From positions 81,178 through 145,177 of the forward strand of contig NZ_JAHUWJ010000018.1 of NCBI RefSeq assembly GCF_019219075.1: a DNA stretch of 64,000 bases, in the 5' to 3' direction. The stretch comes from Chitinophaga sp. sic0106 (GTDB lineage: Bacteria > Bacteroidota > Bacteroidia > Chitinophagales > Chitinophagaceae). Of this stretch, positions 60,319 to 64,000 are shown piece by piece (the first letter of the stretch is position 1; each line of letters opens with the position of its first letter). Made by a program: the position numbers and the translations under genes. Under the pieces are notes generated by a model. It did no database searches. It was given only the letters and a program-made list of their open reading frames with translations, and was not told the DNA's origin.

Positions 60319-61182
60319 ATGAAAAGGATTTTATTCACAGTGATGGCCCTTCTGGGCCTCACTGGTATTGCCAGCGCACAGGAACTATATGTTAATTCGG
60401 AGCCGGCCAGTAATATGCCGGCAAGGTCACTTGGAATCAGGCTCACCGGCAAAGGGATGCGGATGGATTACGACGGTAGTAATGCAATTCGTGTGGAACC
60501 GGAGGTGATGATCGGTATCAACAAAAAGTTGATGGTGCACGTAGCCGGATATGGCTCCAATATGATGCAGTCCGGTTTCAGGATGGAAGGCGGCAGCGTA
60601 TATGCGAAATATCGCTTCCTGTCGCAGGATCAGCAGCATTCACATTTTCGTATGGCCGCTTACGTTAAGGGTGCTATAATCGATAATCCGTTTATGCCTG
60701 CCACCAGTAATCATCAGTCGTATATGAATTACGACCTTGACCTGGACGGCAACAACAGTGGCTTAGCCGGAGGTTTAATAGCCACGCAGCTGCTGCATAA
60801 ACTGGCATTATCGACCACGGTGGGTTACACCCGTTACCTGAATAATGTGCATCACAATATTCCTGACGGATTTTCCAGTAATGCAGTGAATTATAGTCTC
60901 AGTGCAGGCTACCTGCTGCTGCCGGTAAAATACAAGAACTACAAGCAAACGAATATGAACCTGTACGTGGAGCTGTTGGGAAAAACCAATGCAGGAGGAG
61001 CGGAACTGGCCAGGGGTAATTACCTGGACGTAGCACCGGCCATACAGTTTATATTCAACAGTACTACCAGGCTGGATCTATCCTACAGAACCCAGCTGGC
61101 AGGAAACATGGAACGGAATGTATATAACTCTTTCCTGGTACGTGTGGAACATAACATCTTTAACGTATTTAAAAAGAAATAA
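60319..61182 (+). CDS. Outer-membrane beta-barrel protein of the metal operon
   Basis: Protein of 287 residues with a signal peptide (LFTVMALLGLTGIASAQE). The mature part has a beta-barrel pattern with alternating aromatic strands and short turns (RSLGIRLTGKGMRMDYDGSN, then YAKYRFLSQDQQHSHFRMAA, AIQFIFNSTTRLDLSYRTQL). It is rich in His and Met in loops (MMQSGFRMEGG, DQQHSHFRM, NVHHNIPDG), compatible with soft-metal contact. No named family is recognised. It lies 11 bases after the HMA gene and 5 bases before the HMA-AraC gene, clearly one operon. Role as a metal-linked outer-membrane protein is inferred. Confidence 0.65.
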   Translation: MKRILFTVMALLGLTGIASAQELYVNSEPASNMPARSLGIRLTGKGMRMDYDGSNAIRVEPEVMIGINKKLMVHVAGYGSNMMQSGFRMEGGSVYAKYRFLSQDQQHSHFRMAAYVKGAIIDNPFMPATSNHQSYMNYDLDLDGNNSGLAGGLIATQLLHKLALSTTVGYTRYLNNVHHNIPDGFSSNAVNYSLSAGYLLLPVKYKNYKQTNMNLYVELLGKTNAGGAELARGNYLDVAPAIQFIFNSTTRLDLSYRTQLAGNMERNVYNSFLVRVEHNIFNVFKKK

Positions 61183-61187
61183 CCGCC

Positions 61188-61757
61188 ATGGCAACGACCG
61201 AATTATATATAAAAAATATGGTCTGCCCGCGTTGTATAAAGGTGGTAAAGTCTTTACTGGAAGCGGAAGGACTGGAGATAGCAAAAATGGAGCTTGGCAA
61301 GGCTTCGGTAAAGGGAGATATAGACGCGGAACAGTTAAACCGATTGATTCCTGCGCTGCAGGAAGAAGGATTTTTGTTGATAGATGATAAGAAACAACAG
61401 CTGGTAGCGGCCATTAAAAGTATCATAGTAGATACCGTTCATTATACAGATCTGGATGAGATGAAGGAAAATTTTTCTTCCTTACTGTCGACCAGGCTGC
61501 AGAAAGATTATCATTTGCTGAGCAGCCTCTTTTCTGAGCTGGAAGGTACTACCATAGAGCAGTACATCATTCAGCAAAAGATTGAAAAAGTAAAAGAGTT
61601 ACTGCGATATAATGAACTTAGTTTGAGTGAAATTAGCTACAAATTGGGCTACAGCAGTGTGGCACATTTGTCGGCACAGTTCAAAAAAGTAACGGGTCTT
61701 ACACCTAGTCAGTTCCGGCAAACGGATGCAGGGCGTATACCATTAGATAAGATTTAG
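61188..61757 (+). CDS. HMA-AraC fusion regulator, probable metal sensor
   Basis: Protein of 189 residues. Residues 1-65 form an HMA-like fold with LYIKNMVCPRCIKVVKSLLE (Cys13 and Cys16). Residues about 100-185 are an AraC-type DNA-binding domain: TTIEQYIIQQKIEKVKELLR, then LSEISYKLGYSSVAHLSAQF and KVTGLTPSQFRQT. Joining a soft-metal domain to an AraC domain suggests a one-component sensor for copper or a similar metal. It is the last gene of the operon it presumably controls (the promoter at 59140-59170). It has no separate promoter, so it would be autoregulated. The metal and the sign of control are inferred. Confidence 0.85.
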   Translation: MATTELYIKNMVCPRCIKVVKSLLEAEGLEIAKMELGKASVKGDIDAEQLNRLIPALQEEGFLLIDDKKQQLVAAIKSIIVDTVHYTDLDEMKENFSSLLSTRLQKDYHLLSSLFSELEGTTIEQYIIQQKIEKVKELLRYNELSLSEISYKLGYSSVAHLSAQFKKVTGLTPSQFRQTDAGRIPLDKI

Positions 61758-61839
61758 CGTAATTACGCAGTAGCGGTTTTCCGGCGACAAGTTAGACTGG
61801 GAAACAGTATACGCAATAATATTTCCGGTGGTTTCCGTC

Positions 61840-61887
61840 CCGCGCGAAGCGCGGAGCCAACCGCCCGGATGGCACCACAGGTGCCAT
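61840..61887. repeat. Two-hairpin intergenic repeat, copy B
   Basis: CCGCGC/GCGCGG with a GAA loop, then ATGGCACC/GGTGCCAT with an ACA loop. Same order and closely similar bases as the copy at 40292-40337, showing both come from one repeat family. Confidence 0.7.
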
Positions 61888-61919
61888 CATTCAACTTAGT
61901 TGTTTTAGTTTTAGTTTTT

Positions 61920-61953
61920 AAGAGGCTGCTAATCGTGGCAGCCTCTTTTTTTT
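61920..61953 (+). terminator. Terminator of the metal operon
   Basis: AAGAGGCTGC and GCAGCCTCTT form a perfect 10-bp stem, then at least six T. Confidence 0.9.
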
Positions 61954-62101
61954 AAAATGTAAGTATGAAAAAGGTTTTGAACGGTATATTAAAAGTCTTG
62001 AAATCACTGTTTGTTAAAAAAGACTGTTGCAGATAAACGGATGACTGAATTTTTGAGCACAGTATTTGCAAAATGCTATCTTTACTAGCGATTTACTGCA
62101 G

Positions 62102-63772
62102 ATGATGAACAAAAATTTATTTTACGTTTTTTTATGTGGATCTGGAGTGTTACTGTTGTTATCGTGCGGACATAAAAAGAAGCACACAGCCCCAAAGCAA
62201 AAACAAATTGTAGCCAATGTCAGACAGCTGGATGAGGTGGTAAAAGAAAGTATCACCGAGCGTCTGTCCCTTATCTCCGACAATGAAGGATATCTTGAAG
62301 ATAGTATCCTCGCTTTCAGACCCCAGGCCCTGGAAGATTTTTACCAACAACATGAAAATGCAGCTAACTGGTCAGACCACGGCAAACTGCATCCCCTGGC
62401 GGATTCCATGATGTATTACATCAGGAATGCCTACGACATCGGATTACCGCCGGCCAGGTACCATGCCAACGCTTTAAATGCAGCTATAGAGCAGCTGCAA
62501 CGCGATGCTACTGCCAAAAAAGATGCGGCATTGTGGGCTAAAGTGGATATCCTGCTTTCCGATGCATTCATGAAAATGACTTCCGACATGCACTATGGCG
62601 CAGGCCCCCGGGATAGTGTTACCCTGCGTACGGACTCCCTGTACGACGATGATTTTCTGAAAGAGAAATTAAAAAACACACTCCAGGAAGGCAATATCAG
62701 CGCGGCTTTTGAAGGACTGGAACCTACGCACGCCGGTTACGTTTCCTTAAAAGAAGCAATCATGAATTTCCGCGGGAAATATGCGGACATGACCTGGGAT
62801 ACCCTTCCTTCCACCTATACAGACACACTGCTGTTCCGGCAATTATTGGCCAACAGGCTGGTGCAGGGCGGATACCTCGATACTACAGGAGTAGAGGTGG
62901 TGGACACGGTGATGTTAAAAAGTGCCGTGAAAAAATTTCAAAACGAATTTAACATCTACCCGGATGGTATAGCCGGAAAACGTACCGTGATGGCTCTTAA
63001 CAGACCTGCGGAAGACTGGATACTGCAGGCAGGCATTAGTATGGACCGCTGGCGTAAGCTGCCGGATACCATGCCAAGGGAGTACATTATGGTGAATGTA
63101 CCCGGTTACCTGTTACGCGTAGTAGATAGTGGCACGGTGATGCTGGAAAGTCGCGTGATCGTGGGTACGCCGCGTACCCGCACGCCACTGCTGAATTCCT
63201 ACATGAGCAACTTTATGCTGTTCCCTTACTGGCGCGTGCCTTACAGTATTGTGTTTAAAGAAATGCTGCCGGCCATCCAGAAAAATGTGGGGTACCTGGC
63301 ATCCAAAAATCTGGAAGTGATCGATAAGGATGGGAATGCAGTTGATCCGCATACCATCGACTGGAGTAAGCTCAGTAAAAACCATTTTCCATATGTGCTG
63401 CGGCAGATGGATGGTGTGGATAACTCCCTGGGCATTATGAAATTTAATTTCAGAAATAAGTACAGTGTATACCTGCACGATACCAATAACCGTGGATTGT
63501 TTAAAAACTCCATGCGGGCCATGAGTCATGGCTGCGTACGTGTACAGCAATGGGATAGCCTTTCGCAGTACCTGGTACGTATGGATACAGCTTCTCACAA
63601 AGGGGATAGCATCCGTGTGTGGATTGAGCGCGGAGAGAAAAAGCAGGTGGATCTGACGAGAAGGATACCTATTTACCTCCGTTATTTTACTGCGGAGGGG
63701 AGGGGTGGTCAGCTGATTTTCTTTGATGATATTTACGCGGAGGATAAGGTGTTGAGAAAGTTATTACAATAA
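62102..63772 (+). CDS. L,D-transpeptidase, YcbB/LdtD-like lipoprotein
   Basis: Peptidoglycan cross-linking enzyme of 556 residues from the ATG at 62102 (TTG at 62066 is in frame but does not improve the signal). A lipobox LLLLSC lies in the signal peptide (FLCGSGVLLLLSCGH). A peptidoglycan-binding helix set is seen as LKSAVKKFQNEFNIYPDGIA. The YkuD catalytic domain holds MSHGCVRVQQWDSL near residue 475, with the nucleophile Cys and its His. The long N-terminal part with ENAANWSDHGKLHPLADSMM is the scaffold domain of the YcbB class. It would form 3-3 crosslinks, probably in the periplasm at the outer membrane. Confidence 0.9.
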   Translation: MMNKNLFYVFLCGSGVLLLLSCGHKKKHTAPKQKQIVANVRQLDEVVKESITERLSLISDNEGYLEDSILAFRPQALEDFYQQHENAANWSDHGKLHPLADSMMYYIRNAYDIGLPPARYHANALNAAIEQLQRDATAKKDAALWAKVDILLSDAFMKMTSDMHYGAGPRDSVTLRTDSLYDDDFLKEKLKNTLQEGNISAAFEGLEPTHAGYVSLKEAIMNFRGKYADMTWDTLPSTYTDTLLFRQLLANRLVQGGYLDTTGVEVVDTVMLKSAVKKFQNEFNIYPDGIAGKRTVMALNRPAEDWILQAGISMDRWRKLPDTMPREYIMVNVPGYLLRVVDSGTVMLESRVIVGTPRTRTPLLNSYMSNFMLFPYWRVPYSIVFKEMLPAIQKNVGYLASKNLEVIDKDGNAVDPHTIDWSKLSKNHFPYVLRQMDGVDNSLGIMKFNFRNKYSVYLHDTNNRGLFKNSMRAMSHGCVRVQQWDSLSQYLVRMDTASHKGDSIRVWIERGEKKQVDLTRRIPIYLRYFTAEGRGGQLIFFDDIYAEDKVLRKLLQ

Positions 63773-63783
63773 TGCTTTAAGAT

Positions 63784-63818
63784 GCTATTGCGAAGAGCCC
63801 GGCGCTCTTTGCAATAGG
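63784..63818. repeat. Hairpin after the L,D-transpeptidase gene
   Basis: CTATTGCGAAGAGC pairs with GCTCTTTGCAATAG around a short CCGGC loop. It lies just before the terminator at 63838-63872. Confidence 0.6.
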
Positions 63819-63837
63819 GCCTAAAGTGCCTTCCATA

Positions 63838-63872
63838 AAAAATCCCTGGCTATTTACTGGCCAGGGATTTTT
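63838..63872 (+). terminator. Intrinsic terminator that precedes the intron
   Basis: AAAAATCCCTGGC and GCCAGGGATTTTT form a perfect 13-bp stem with a nine-base loop, closing with T. The intron starts three bases later. Confidence 0.88.
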
Positions 63873-63875
63873 CGT

Positions 63876-64000
63876 GTGCGCCAGGCATGGCGATCTGCTA
63901 TAGGGTGCAAGTCCCGAACCCACTTTGTAGTAGGAAGGGTTAGCCAATAGCAAGGGTGTCGCGGGCGACTGCGAATCTGAAGGAAGCTGGCGGCAAATAT
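63876..64000 (+). mobile_element. Group IIC intron, 5' end (continues past the window)
   Basis: The first 125 bases match the start of domain I of group IIC introns, as in the Oceanobacillus iheyensis intron. They include GTGCG start, CCAGGCATGGC, CTATAGGGTG, AAGTCCCGAAC, GTTAGCC, GCAAGGGTGTC, then ATCTGAAGGAAGC and GGCGGCAAA. It begins three bases after a terminator hairpin, the known target type of group IIC introns. The remaining ribozyme domains and any reverse transcriptase ORF lie outside the window. Confidence 0.85.

Larger units (their letters stand above)
61758..62101. other. 344-base region between HMA-AraC and the L,D-transpeptidase gene
   Basis: It contains a two-hairpin repeat (61840-61887), a strong terminator (61920-61953) and the leader of the next gene. 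No consensus promoter was found upstream of the transpeptidase gene; the nearest is TATCTTTA at 62076-62083 with one mismatch. Confidence 0.5.

Overview
The window comes from a Bacteroidota chromosome, most likely the Chitinophaga/Chitinophagaceae group. The evidence is a SusC/SusD pair, a type IX secretion sorting domain (C-terminus of 7915-9507), a SprE/PorW-like T9SS protein, promoters of the Bacteroidota type (TTG, about 19 bases, TAnnTTTG), weak Shine-Dalgarno signals and several TTG starts. No tRNA, rRNA, CRISPR array or prophage was recognised. The only clear mobile element is the 5' end of a group IIC intron cut off by the right edge.

Layout. 1-3.7 kb: RNase Z (partial), a STAS protein and ClpC. 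3.7-9.6 kb: two paralogous secreted fibre-like proteins and a T9SS cargo protein. 9.6-10.7 kb: cytidylate kinase and a structured gene-free stretch. 10.7-19.8 kb: a compact glycan locus with an AraC regulator facing SusC, SusD, a sodium:solute symporter and a GH130 mannosylglucose phosphorylase. Together these could import and phosphorolyse mannosyl-glucose, although no mannanase or epimerase lies here. 20-22.8 kb: a LytS/LytR-type two-component pair. 23-27.6 kb: IspH, a rhomboid protease and ribosomal protein S1. 27.7-30.5 kb: an AT-rich Fic gene, a cyclase-family enzyme and a HAD phosphatase.

30.7-34.5 kb is a sulfite reductase, CobA and Met8 operon: a siroheme enzyme with the genes that make its cofactor. 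It has a long leader holding a Cys-rich 24-codon ORF and a terminator whose left arm can instead pair with the end of that ORF. This looks like a cysteine-sensing attenuator and is the most notable regulatory candidate. 34.5-43.3 kb is mostly housekeeping: DUF488, a GT-C membrane protein, HD hydrolase, thioesterase, PyrG, YidC and M28 peptidase. 43.4-45.6 kb (minus strand) carries an SprT-like protein, AtpI-like and AtpZ proteins, a bactofilin, and an M23-type membrane protein that lacks its peptidase domain. 45.8-59 kb: SprE/PorW, PBP1A, a MuiA-like protein with an inserted SusC-like segment, a thioredoxin-like protein, SucC, purine nucleoside phosphorylase and a putative porin. 59.1-61.8 kb is a small metal-handling operon (HYC_CC_PP protein, HMA protein, outer-membrane protein, HMA-AraC fusion). 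62.1-63.8 kb is an L,D-transpeptidase, followed by a terminator with the group IIC intron 3 bases after it.

Two repeat systems run between the genes. One is a 10-mer, TAGGGAGATG, found seven times exactly (six between genes). The other is a family of long hairpins, several built as twin hairpins that share one arm and capped by C-GAA-G loops.
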